Of a stretch of DNA of 51,907 nt, positions 16,379-25,500 are shown piece after piece. The stretch comes from an uncultured Clostridium sp. (GTDB taxonomy: Bacteria > Bacillota > Clostridia > TANB77 > CAG-508), in the NCBI GenBank assembly GCA_948467495.1, contig CAOKEO010000008.1, positions 1 to 51,907 of the forward strand, read 5' to 3'. Within the stretch, counting starts at the first letter, position 1, and each line of letters opens with the position of its first letter. The position numbers and the translations under genes are program-made. The notes under the pieces were generated by a model. It saw only the letters and a list, made by a program, of their open reading frames with translations, was not told the DNA's origin and did no database searches.

Positions 16379-16802
16379 TATTAGGATTCTCCTTATTATT
16401 ATCTTTTAACAAATCAGCAATTTTAGCAACATTTAACAAATTAGCATATTGATCTATTTTTCCTTTTTTTTCTTCACGTAAATATGGTTTTAAAGAATAT
16501 AACAAATTGGATCTGGGGTCATTGGAAGTATTTAATTTTTCCATGACAGATTTCATTTTTAAAATTGTGTTCATATCAATTTGACTAAAATCAAAGTTAG
16601 CGTTGTTATTATTGACGTTATTGGTATGGTTATTGTTAGTATTAGAATTGTTGGGTTGGTTTTGTGACATCATAGAAGAAAAGTTTTGTATCATCTCAGG
16701 GGGAATCTGTGATATGACATCATTCAAATCTCCTTTGTTCATCATATCCTTTAATTTGTTCATTGTATTTTCATCAAAATTCATATTATTCAAATCAATC
16801 AC
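16371..16802 (-). CDS. Hypothetical Asn-rich protein, 143 residues
   Basis: First gene of a reverse-strand pair. The N-terminal half has an amphipathic helix pattern (MNKLKDMMNKGDLNDVISQI); residues about 47-68 are an Asn-rich linker. The C-terminal region SNLLYSLKPYLREEKKGKIDQYANLL looks like the conserved core of the family. No signal peptide or membrane segment. Its partner has C-terminal membrane helices, so this one could be a soluble partner docking on it (inference). Confidence 0.7.
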   Translation of the reverse strand: MIDLNNMNFDENTMNKLKDMMNKGDLNDVISQIPPEMIQNFSSMMSQNQPNNSNTNNNHTNNVNNNNANFDFSQIDMNTILKMKSVMEKLNTSNDPRSNLLYSLKPYLREEKKGKIDQYANLLNVAKIADLLKDNNKENPNNG

Positions 16803-16900
16803 CTCTGTCTTTATTATATGAAAGAAGGTAAAAAAACTTTACTAGTTTAAAGCTTATCTGTATTTTTTAAATTAGAAATGCAGAAAGTGAAATATTAAAA

Positions 16901-17154
16901 AATTCTAATCTAATCAAATGAGCCTCTTTCACGTTGAAAACCATTATGATATGAAATTCGCATAAATTCCTCGGCTACCTTTCATGACGTCAACAAATTC
17001 TTTAACAAAAGTCACAACTATACCCGAAAACAGGACCTTTTGTGACTTTTGTTTTAGAATTTGTAAGACTATTCTAGTCGCATTCGTCATTTATGCGAAT
17101 TTCATATCATAATGGTTTTGCCTTGAACATCCCTCATTTAATTAGATAAGAATT
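16901..17154 (+). repeat. Nested-hairpin repeat element, copy 1
   Basis: Imperfect outer stem: 16901-16922 pairs with 17133-17154 (20 of 22). Inside it is a perfect 31-bp inverted repeat, 16937-16967 with 17089-17119, of form AAAACCA-N18-ATAAAT (N18 = TTATGATATGAAATTCGC). The 121-nt core (16968-17088) holds a second hairpin, ACAAATTC..AACAAAAGTCACAA / TTGTGACTTTTGTT..GAATTTGT, with loop CCCGAAAACAGG. Two unpaired, conserved flanks (CCTCGGCTACCTTTCATGACG and AGTCGCATTCGTC) lie between the stems. No ORF. The core is about 88% identical to copy 2 at 38.5 kb (opposite strand). Confidence 0.85.
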
Positions 17155-17305
17155 TCTAAATATTTTTTGAAAAAACATATCATAGGTCTAGCATCAGATA
17201 TTTTCTTCAAAATCTTTATAGGGTAAGCTTTTTATTATAAAAATTTGTTTTAGGCTGAACGGTAACAAATTTTACATAAAAGGTTGTTTTTTTACCCTCA
17301 AAATA

Positions 17306-17334
17306 TTGAAAAAAAAGCAAAAACAGTGTATAAT
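17306..17334 (+). promoter_or_regulatory. Promoter of surface operon 1
   Basis: TTGAAA (17306-17311), 17-bp spacer, TATAAT (17329-17334). It gives a leader of about 205 nt before the first surface gene. The stretch 16803-17300 otherwise holds only the hairpin element. Confidence 0.6.
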
Positions 17335-17418
17335 AATAGGTGACTATGTACAAAAAGAGTAAATATTACAAAATGTAACAAAAAAATAATATTATTTCAT
17401 GATATAACATAAAAGGCA

Positions 17419-17478
17419 TTTTCCGTAAGAGAAAAAGTTTTGAAAAAAGCGAAAGATAAAATATACTGGTTGATTTAT
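17419..17478 (+). promoter_or_regulatory. Shared leader motif, copy 1
   Basis: TTTTCCGTAA, then GTTTTGAAAAA, AGCGA and TTGATTTAT, in that order. The same blocks in the same order precede the paralogous gene at 27.8 kb (27673-27731) with different spacing. Position in the 5' leader suggests an RNA or protein binding site for co-regulation of the two operons. Confidence 0.45.
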
Positions 17479-17549
17479 TTTAAGAAAAGTATATATAATA
17501 TATTTGAAGTATTGGGCACAACAAAGGGCTCAATAATAAGGAGGATACT

Positions 17550-20500
17550 ATGAGAAATAAACTTTTCAAAGTAAGTGTTATTTTAGTCATCATATTGACA
17601 ATGACTATGACCAATTTTGTTTTTGTAGGAAGTAGTTTAATCAGCTATGCGGTAGGAAACAATAATGGAACTAATAACAGTAATATTGAATTTAACACAT
17701 ATTTTAAAAATGATAAAGGAGAAAAAGTATCAGTTACAGATATGGTAGTACATAACCAAGAAGCTTTGCTTTATATGTATTTAAACGTGAAGCAAGAAGG
17801 ATACTTTAATGGGACCATTAGCTTAGCAGATGGAGCAAATTTCAAGCTAGTAGAATCCGATAACCAATATGTTAAAAATGTGGAAAATAATACGATTAAT
17901 CTATATCACGTAACTGCTGGAACTTCTATTGAAATTCCAGTAAAAATCGAGCCAATTCAAGAAGAAATCTATGATATAGATTTATTAGATGTGGAAAGTA
18001 AAATCATATTGAATGGTATTTATAAAGATAGTTCAGAAAAAGATAAAAAAGTAAATGCCACCAAAACGGTACAATTAAAATTTGTAGACCAAGCAACGCA
18101 AGAAAATATTGTAAATGATGCTACTATTATTACCAATAAAATATCTCAAATAGAGGGACAAGAAAAGAGAGTTGTTCAATTATCTTGGAATGTGGGATTA
18201 AAAAATAATAGTTATCCAATTCGTGAAATTGTTGCTAAATTAAAAGCACCAATCCTAGAAGGCAAAGAACCACAGATACAAGCACAAGTGAACTTAAATA
18301 CAATGACATCTCATGATTATCAATATCAAGATGGAATCAGTCAAATTACATTTAAAAATGAAGAAACGTCAGAAGGAACCATTGATTGGAAAACATCTGG
18401 TGTAGAAAATATAATAGTAACTTACCTTTTTGATAAAGAAGTACCAATCAATGATTTTATATTAGAACCAGAAGTAAAAATCATTTTATATAATGAAAAA
18501 GAAGTAAATGGTATATCACAAGTATTTTTAAATCAAGAAGAAAAAGATGCAGTAGTAGAAGTAACAACACAAAACCAAGAAGATGAAATCTATAAAGGAA
18601 AATTGATGGCAGGATTGGATAGACCATATTTAACAAAGACCAATGTTAAAGTAAATTTGGCTAAAATGGTAAAGGAAATTACAGTACAAGAAAATGCTAG
18701 TACCTATACTATTAATGAAACTCAGAAAACTGCTAATGTCTATTATTTAGAAACATTAATTGAAAAAGAATCATTGAAAAAGATATTAGGAGAAAACGGA
18801 AGTATTACGATTACCAATCAAAAGAATCAAGTGGTGGGGATAATTGATGCTGCCGTGGAAGCTGATGAAAATGGATATATTGTTATTCATTATGGTGATA
18901 GTCAAACACAATCTATTACTATAAAGATGACAGCACCAGAAACAGAAGGAACCTTGGTGTTTAAGCATACAAAAAACATTAAGGAGACACAAAAGCAAGT
19001 TGTAAAAGAAGCTTCTCGTATTCATCATGTTATTTCTTGTCAATACAACCAAGGGTTAGTCAATCAAGTAGAAAATAATATTCAATTAAAAGATACAATA
19101 ACAGAGAGCAAAATAGAAATAGATACGAACCAATTATCTACTGTTATAAACAATCATATCAAGATAAAAACAACATTACTAGCGAATGAAGAAAAATATG
19201 ATTTGTATGAAAATCCAAATATTACGATTATTTTACCAAAACAAGTAGAAGGAATTCAGCTAACTAATGTTAGTAAATTGTATGATGATAACCATGAATT
19301 TAGTGATACCATACAATATGCTATTCATGGTAATCAGATAAACTTAATTTTGAATGGAAAACAAACCGATTATACTTCAACAGTAGAGGGAATTACTCTT
19401 GTGATAGAAGCAGATTTGCAAGTTAATAAAACGGCAGCAACAAGTGAAGAGCAAATTGTTTTATCTTATCAAAATAGTAATGCAGTAAGTTATGCTAATA
19501 ATGCAGTAGCAAGTGTACCAATAAAAATTACAGCACCAAAGGAAATTACAGCTGTTAATCGTATTCATGAATTAGCAGTAGAGACAATAGGAGAAGAAGA
19601 AACAACAGAAGTTATGATGGAAAAAGGGAGTGCGGCAAAACAAGTAGCAGCTCAAATGGAAATTATCAATAGTAATATAACAGATATTAAAGATGTCAAA
19701 ATATTAGGAGATTTTCCAACAGATAGCAGTGAGAATAATATGGGAATTGCTATTACAAAAGGCATACAAGTTATTGGAGCGGATAAGGCAAAAGTATATT
19801 ATTCAAGCAATGAAAAGGCAACAGATGATATAACAGATTCCCAAAATCAATGGTCAGAAAGTTTCGATAGCTTAGAAGCTAAAAAATATTTAATTTCATT
19901 GGATACAGTTGATGCACAATCAAGCATACAGGCTAATTATCAAATGATGATACCAGAAAATTTAGCTTATAATGAGGTAGCCAAAGAAGGCTATTCTATT
20001 CGTGCAACCAATCGTGAGACAGGAATGGAAATCAACTTGGATTCTACTAAAATTGCAATGCAAACAGGGGTGGGACCACAAGTGGAATCAGAATTATATG
20101 CGAGTGTAGGAGAAGATACTTTAAAACCAAATGATACCGTAAAAAGTGGAGAAGTTATGAAGTATCAAGTGAAAGTTTCTAATACAGGTACAGAGGAAGC
20201 AACCAATATAAGAGTCATGGGAAAGGTACCAGAAGGAACTACATTAGTGAAACCAATGCATAACTATAATTACACAGGAGCAGCTTACTATCAAGAAGTA
20301 GCACAAAGAGATTATACACAGACCATTGAAAAATTGGCAGCAGGGGAAACAAAAGTGATACAATATGAAGTAAGGGTAAATACGAATACGCAAAAAGGAA
20401 CCAAATTAACCAATGAAATAGAAGTACAATATGGTGAAGCTAAGACCAAAAGTACTATGACAAATGTAACAGATACATCTCCTATACGTGTTAGTCTAAA

Positions 20501-22535
20501 AAGAATTACAGATTTGACAGGGGGAACACAACTTTATGTAGGAGGTTATGTAGAATATTATGCTATCATTGAAAATACATCTAATGCAGAACAAAAAGAT
20601 GTTAAGGTTCAAACGAATTTGTCTAATAATGCAGAGGTAGACAAGCTAACTCTTGTTACCAATATGGAAGTAGAAGAGATACCAGATGAAGGCTTAGGAG
20701 ACATGGATGTTGATAATAAAACCGATGCTGACAATAACACAGAAGGAGAAAATCAAGATTCAGATGTAAACGATGGCAGTGAAAGCGATGAAACAGGAGA
20801 TGGACAAGAGATTACTTTTGAAAATCAAACCCCATTAACTTATGAAAAAGAAGTCAATATTGGAAATTTAGGAGTTGGTGAAACAAAAGTATTGCATTAT
20901 GTAGTAAAAGCCAAAGTAGGAGAAGAAAATAAAAAGGACACTAATATCATAAAAATGTCAACAATAGCAACATCAAATAATCAAATTGTTCGTTCTAATG
21001 TATGGGAAGATAAAGTTTTAGATTATAGTATAAAAGCAGAAATGAAAACAAATACACAATCACAATTTGTACAAATAGGAGATGAAATCGATTATATTAT
21101 AACAGTAGAAAATAATGGTACAGGAGAATCAAGAGTTATTCAAGTGATAGATGAAATTCCAGTAGATTTAGAAATTCAGTCAATTACCGTAAATGGAGAA
21201 GAAAAGAAAGTACCAGAAAGTTCTAATAAATTAAGAATTTACACTTCTGTAGAAGAAAAAGCCACTACTACAATTATTATAAAAACACGTGTCGATTATC
21301 ATGAAAATGCAGATGTAAAAACAATTACCAACAAGGCAGTGATTGAAAATGAAGAGGGAGATGAGGTTACTACTACGTCTGAAATCACTCATATTATTAA
21401 AGGAATCTCATCAGGTATAATAGATGACGATGGAGAAGATCAAGACGATGACAATACCAATCATGATCAAAATAATGGTACACAACAACCAAAACCAGAT
21501 AATACCCAAAGAAATAACATGATAGCAGGTGTAGCATGGCTAGATACAAATACAAATGGTATCAAAGATATAGGAGAATCTTTATTAGCTAATGTAAAAG
21601 TTAAATTACTAAATGTAGAAACCAATGAGATGGTGAAAGATAACAACGGAAATGAAATGACGGCAACTACCAATACAGAAGGAATTTATGTCTTAAATAA
21701 TGTAGCAAATGGTAAATATATTGCTATCTTTGAATATGATACCACAAAATATGGATTAACAACTTATCAAGTAAGTGGTGCTTCTGAAAGTGTCAATTCC
21801 AATGCCGTTAAGAATACTTTAAATATTGGTAATACCACAAAAGAGGTGGCATCAACTGATATTTTAACAGTAGGAAATACAGATATATCCAATGTTAATA
21901 TAGGTTTGATTGAATTAAAGAACTTTGATTTGAAATTAGAAAAAGGAATTAGCAGAGTTTTAATACAAAGTTCATCAGGAAGTACAGTAAGACAATATGA
22001 TAATGTTGATATGGCAAAAGTAGAATTAGATGCTAAGAAAATAAAGGGAAGTACTGTATTAATCGAATACAGCATTATTGTTAGCAATGTGGGAGAAGTA
22101 GATGGCTATGCTAAAAAAGTAGTTGATTATATGCCAAGTGATTTGAAATTTAGTTCTGAATTAAACAAAGATTGGTATCAAACCAATGGACAGTTATACA
22201 ATGCAAGTTTGGCTAATACCAAGATAGCAGCAGGAGAATCTAAAACGATTACTTTAACATTAACAAAAGCGATGACAGAAAATAATACAGGATTGACTTT
22301 GAATACAGCAGAGATAGCAGAAGATTATAATGAATTAGGATTAAAGGATAGTAATTCAACACCAGCCAATAAAGCAGAGGGTGAAAATGATATGAGTAGT
22401 GCTGAAATAATGATTAGTATTAGTACAGGTGGTATCGTATCCATTTCTATTGTCATGATTATTTTAGCAATTAGTAGTGTAGTAGCTTTTGTAATCATCA
22501 AGAGAAGAAATCAGAATAATCAGGAGATAAGGTAA
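17550..22535 (+). CDS. Giant surface protein A1 (DUF11 / SdrD-B-like repeats), 1,661 residues
   Basis: Secreted, membrane-anchored adhesin-like protein. Signal peptide 1-34 (ends SLISYAVG). Residues about 40-830 are beta-rich repeats without a named motif that I recognise. DUF11-like domains occur near 840-900 (GEVMKYQVKVSNTGTEEA), about 985-1035 and about 1158-1210 (DEIDYIITVENNGTGES). Acidic linkers lie at about 1055-1088 and about 1291-1320. An SdrD-B/Cna-B-like domain (IAGVAWLDTNTNGIKDIGES) spans about 1323-1405. The C-terminal domain is conserved with A2, followed by a membrane helix (about 1624-1650) and basic tail KRRNQNNQEIR. There is no LPXTG; SISTG precedes the helix. First gene of operon 1 (ribosome binding site AAGGAGG); B1 follows after 16 bp. 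Paralogue of the gene at 27794. Confidence 0.8.
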   Translation: MRNKLFKVSVILVIILTMTMTNFVFVGSSLISYAVGNNNGTNNSNIEFNTYFKNDKGEKVSVTDMVVHNQEALLYMYLNVKQEGYFNGTISLADGANFKLVESDNQYVKNVENNTINLYHVTAGTSIEIPVKIEPIQEEIYDIDLLDVESKIILNGIYKDSSEKDKKVNATKTVQLKFVDQATQENIVNDATIITNKISQIEGQEKRVVQLSWNVGLKNNSYPIREIVAKLKAPILEGKEPQIQAQVNLNTMTSHDYQYQDGISQITFKNEETSEGTIDWKTSGVENIIVTYLFDKEVPINDFILEPEVKIILYNEKEVNGISQVFLNQEEKDAVVEVTTQNQEDEIYKGKLMAGLDRPYLTKTNVKVNLAKMVKEITVQENASTYTINETQKTANVYYLETLIEKESLKKILGENGSITITNQKNQVVGIIDAAVEADENGYIVIHYGDSQTQSITIKMTAPETEGTLVFKHTKNIKETQKQVVKEASRIHHVISCQYNQGLVNQVENNIQLKDTITESKIEIDTNQLSTVINNHIKIKTTLLANEEKYDLYENPNITIILPKQVEGIQLTNVSKLYDDNHEFSDTIQYAIHGNQINLILNGKQTDYTSTVEGITLVIEADLQVNKTAATSEEQIVLSYQNSNAVSYANNAVASVPIKITAPKEITAVNRIHELAVETIGEEETTEVMMEKGSAAKQVAAQMEIINSNITDIKDVKILGDFPTDSSENNMGIAITKGIQVIGADKAKVYYSSNEKATDDITDSQNQWSESFDSLEAKKYLISLDTVDAQSSIQANYQMMIPENLAYNEVAKEGYSIRATNRETGMEINLDSTKIAMQTGVGPQVESELYASVGEDTLKPNDTVKSGEVMKYQVKVSNTGTEEATNIRVMGKVPEGTTLVKPMHNYNYTGAAYYQEVAQRDYTQTIEKLAAGETKVIQYEVRVNTNTQKGTKLTNEIEVQYGEAKTKSTMTNVTDTSPIRVSLKRITDLTGGTQLYVGGYVEYYAIIENTSNAEQKDVKVQTNLSNNAEVDKLTLVTNMEVEEIPDEGLGDMDVDNKTDADNNTEGENQDSDVNDGSESDETGDGQEITFENQTPLTYEKEVNIGNLGVGETKVLHYVVKAKVGEENKKDTNIIKMSTIATSNNQIVRSNVWEDKVLDYSIKAEMKTNTQSQFVQIGDEIDYIITVENNGTGESRVIQVIDEIPVDLEIQSITVNGEEKKVPESSNKLRIYTSVEEKATTTIIIKTRVDYHENADVKTITNKAVIENEEGDEVTTTSEITHIIKGISSGIIDDDGEDQDDDNTNHDQNNGTQQPKPDNTQRNNMIAGVAWLDTNTNGIKDIGESLLANVKVKLLNVETNEMVKDNNGNEMTATTNTEGIYVLNNVANGKYIAIFEYDTTKYGLTTYQVSGASESVNSNAVKNTLNIGNTTKEVASTDILTVGNTDISNVNIGLIELKNFDLKLEKGISRVLIQSSSGSTVRQYDNVDMAKVELDAKKIKGSTVLIEYSIIVSNVGEVDGYAKKVVDYMPSDLKFSSELNKDWYQTNGQLYNASLANTKIAAGESKTITLTLTKAMTENNTGLTLNTAEIAEDYNELGLKDSNSTPANKAEGENDMSSAEIMISISTGGIVSISIVMIILAISSVVAFVIIKRRNQNNQEIR

Positions 22536-22551
22536 GAAAGGAGGTAATGGA

Positions 22552-25500
22552 ATGAAGTCGATAAAAAAAGTGACCATCTTATTATTACTAGTAATGGGAA
22601 TATTGTTAGTAAGCATGCCAAGTAACGAAGCAGCAGATATACTTAAGAGAAATGAAGCAGGAAATAAAGCACTGACAGGACATTCTCAGTTAGTATTAGG
22701 CAATACCTATAAAATTCGAAAGGCACAAGATTATGATGTGTTAAATAATCTATTTTGTTCTGAGAAAGGACAAAGGTTATGGTCTGTAGGTAGAAATTAT
22801 AAAGTGATTGCCCATGTCAGAATTGAAAATTCTACAGCATGGTTTATGACAAAAGACGGCAAAAAGATGAAAAGTTCAAAGTATTCAACCGAAAATGATA
22901 AGGTTAGCAAAAATTATAATAGGAAACTAGCAACTGGTATTGCTACTTTGAGCCCTAAAAAATTGAAATCTTTTGTATGGGGATATTGTAATACTTGGGT
23001 TACAAAAGTTGGTAGTAAGATGAGTTATAAAAATTCAAATGGTAATATAGTAAAACCAATTCCACTTAATTTTGCAACTTATTTTAAGGATACGGGATAT
23101 AATGATTTAGTGCAAGATGTAGAAGATGACATGGAAGAAACGGGAGGTTCTATTGAAGATTTTGAAAATAATACAGGAAGTATTAGTTTCACAACTAAAA
23201 AATTTGACTATATTCCTAATGAAGAATACTGGAGAGTAGGTCCATTTAATATAGCAGGGATTCCGTCAGATGGATTAAGCAGTTTTATCATAAAAAAGCA
23301 AGATGGTGAAGATATAACAGAAAGTGCTAAAGTTTTAAAATATAAGGCAGATAATTCTGAAATCATAATTAGAGCAAGTGACACAGAAGGTCTTACAGCA
23401 GCCATAAAAAATAATAAGAATTTTTATGTGTGTATTCCTAAGAGCGGTAATGTTACTAAATTTGAAATAGAGATAAAGGCGAAAAAAGCAAAAGATAACG
23501 AGGTTGAAGCTGATATATATTTCTTACAATGTTCTGATAAAGCTTGGCAAAATTTAATTGTTACAGATGGAAAAACAAAAACAGGTTTGAAAGAGGTACC
23601 AATAAAACTTACAGTAGAAATGCCAGGTGGAGTAACTTTATATAAATACGATTCTGTTAAAAATGATATACCACTATCAAATGCAAAATTCGTACTATTT
23701 AGATATGTTGAAGATAGTAAAGGAACATGGAAAGCAGATAATAGCAATGGAAGAGGATATGAAAAAATAGCAGATGGTGAAAACGTTGCAACAAAATATA
23801 AGAGGGAATATGTTCGTAAAACTGACCTTACTTATCATAAGACTACTATGGAGGCAGTAACAAAAGATGCTACTTATCATTTTGTGACAGATTCAAATGG
23901 ACGAATTGAAGTTTCTAATTTGCAACCAGATACGTATTATACAAAGGAAATTCAGGCACCAGAAGGATATGAAATATATAAATGGAAAGGTCAATATGAG
24001 TGGTTTCCAGTAGGGGAAGTTAAATCTGGCATGATGGTAGATTCTCAAATTCCGAATACACCAACCACAACTAATTTGCAATTAGAAAAAGTAAACGAAG
24101 ATGATGAAAGAGTAAAGATAGAAAATGTAGCATTCAAATTCTATCATTCAAAATATGGATGGTTAAAAGAAATTAGCAAAAATCAATATCAATATGTCAA
24201 TGAGAATGAGGCTACCTGGTTTAGAACAGATTCAAATGGTATCATCTATAAAGAAGGACTTCCAACTGGTGATTGGACTTATGTAGAAGACCCTGATTCG
24301 CTACCATATGGCTATGACATAGCAGGCAAAGAAAAAGGAACTTTTAAACTAGTAAAAAAAGATGTAAATCATGTATTAGTTAAGAATAAGCAAAGATGGG
24401 TTAGGCTATCTGGTTATGTATGGGTAGATAAGTCAAATTCAAAGGAATTAAATGGTGATGATAGAAACGATGTATTTGACAAAGATAGTAGAGACCGTCT
24501 ATTAGATGGTATCACAGTAAAATTGATTAATAGTGAGACAAATGAAGTTAGAACAGCAACAACAGCTTATCATGGTTGGTATTCAGATGCTGGTAATAAT
24601 GGACATGGGGAATACATGTTTGAAGACGTAGAAATTAAAGATTTATCATTCTTATATATAGAATTTGAATATGATGGATTAACCTATACGAATGTGGCAA
24701 CAAAACCAGATGATAATTACCAAAATGGTTCAAAAGCAGCAGAAGGAGAAAAACGAAGAAATAGCTATAATGAAGCATTTCGTGTTATTGAAGGAAGTGA
24801 AGAAAGAGACAAAGGATTGGCAAAAAATCCTAAAACAGGAGAAACCAAAAACTTAACTTATGATACAAAGGATTATGAGGCTATCTTGAATAATGATGGT
24901 GTTTACACGGCTAAAAAAGATGACCATGGAGACTATATACAACAAGAAAAGCTAGGAGATTTCCCAATACAAGCCAATACAGATCAGGCAACTGACCAAG
25001 AGGGAAAAGATATTACTCCTTATGGTAGAAGTGATATAGGAATGGGTAAACATATCGTTTGGGGACAAACAGATATTAGATACATCAATTTAGGATTAAA
25101 AGATAGATATCAACCAGACATTGGTTTAACAAAAGATATGCACAATGCAAAAGTAAGTGTAAATGGATACAGTCATACCTATTTGTATAATAAAAAGAAT
25201 AAAGAACCAGATTTGTATAGCCAAGAAGAAACCTTTAATGTAGGGGTTAAATTCCAAGAAAAATCGGATGGAAATTATAGAAGAGCAATCTATACATCAG
25301 ATTATGAGTATAATCCCAATAAACCAGATAAAGAATTAAAAGTATATGTGACTTATGAATTAAGAATGATACAGTCAAATAAGAACTTAAAAGCAAAAAT
25401 TAATAGTATAGCAGAGTGCTTTGATAAAAACTATACGATTGAGAAAATTGGAACCAAAGCAGATGACAAAGGAAATATTGGAGGAACCATCATAGAAACA

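Noticed and set aside
16901..17154. Hairpin element as an intrinsic terminator
   Set aside because: Far too long, nested, with a conserved unpaired core and no U-tract; also present as a second copy with the same architecture.
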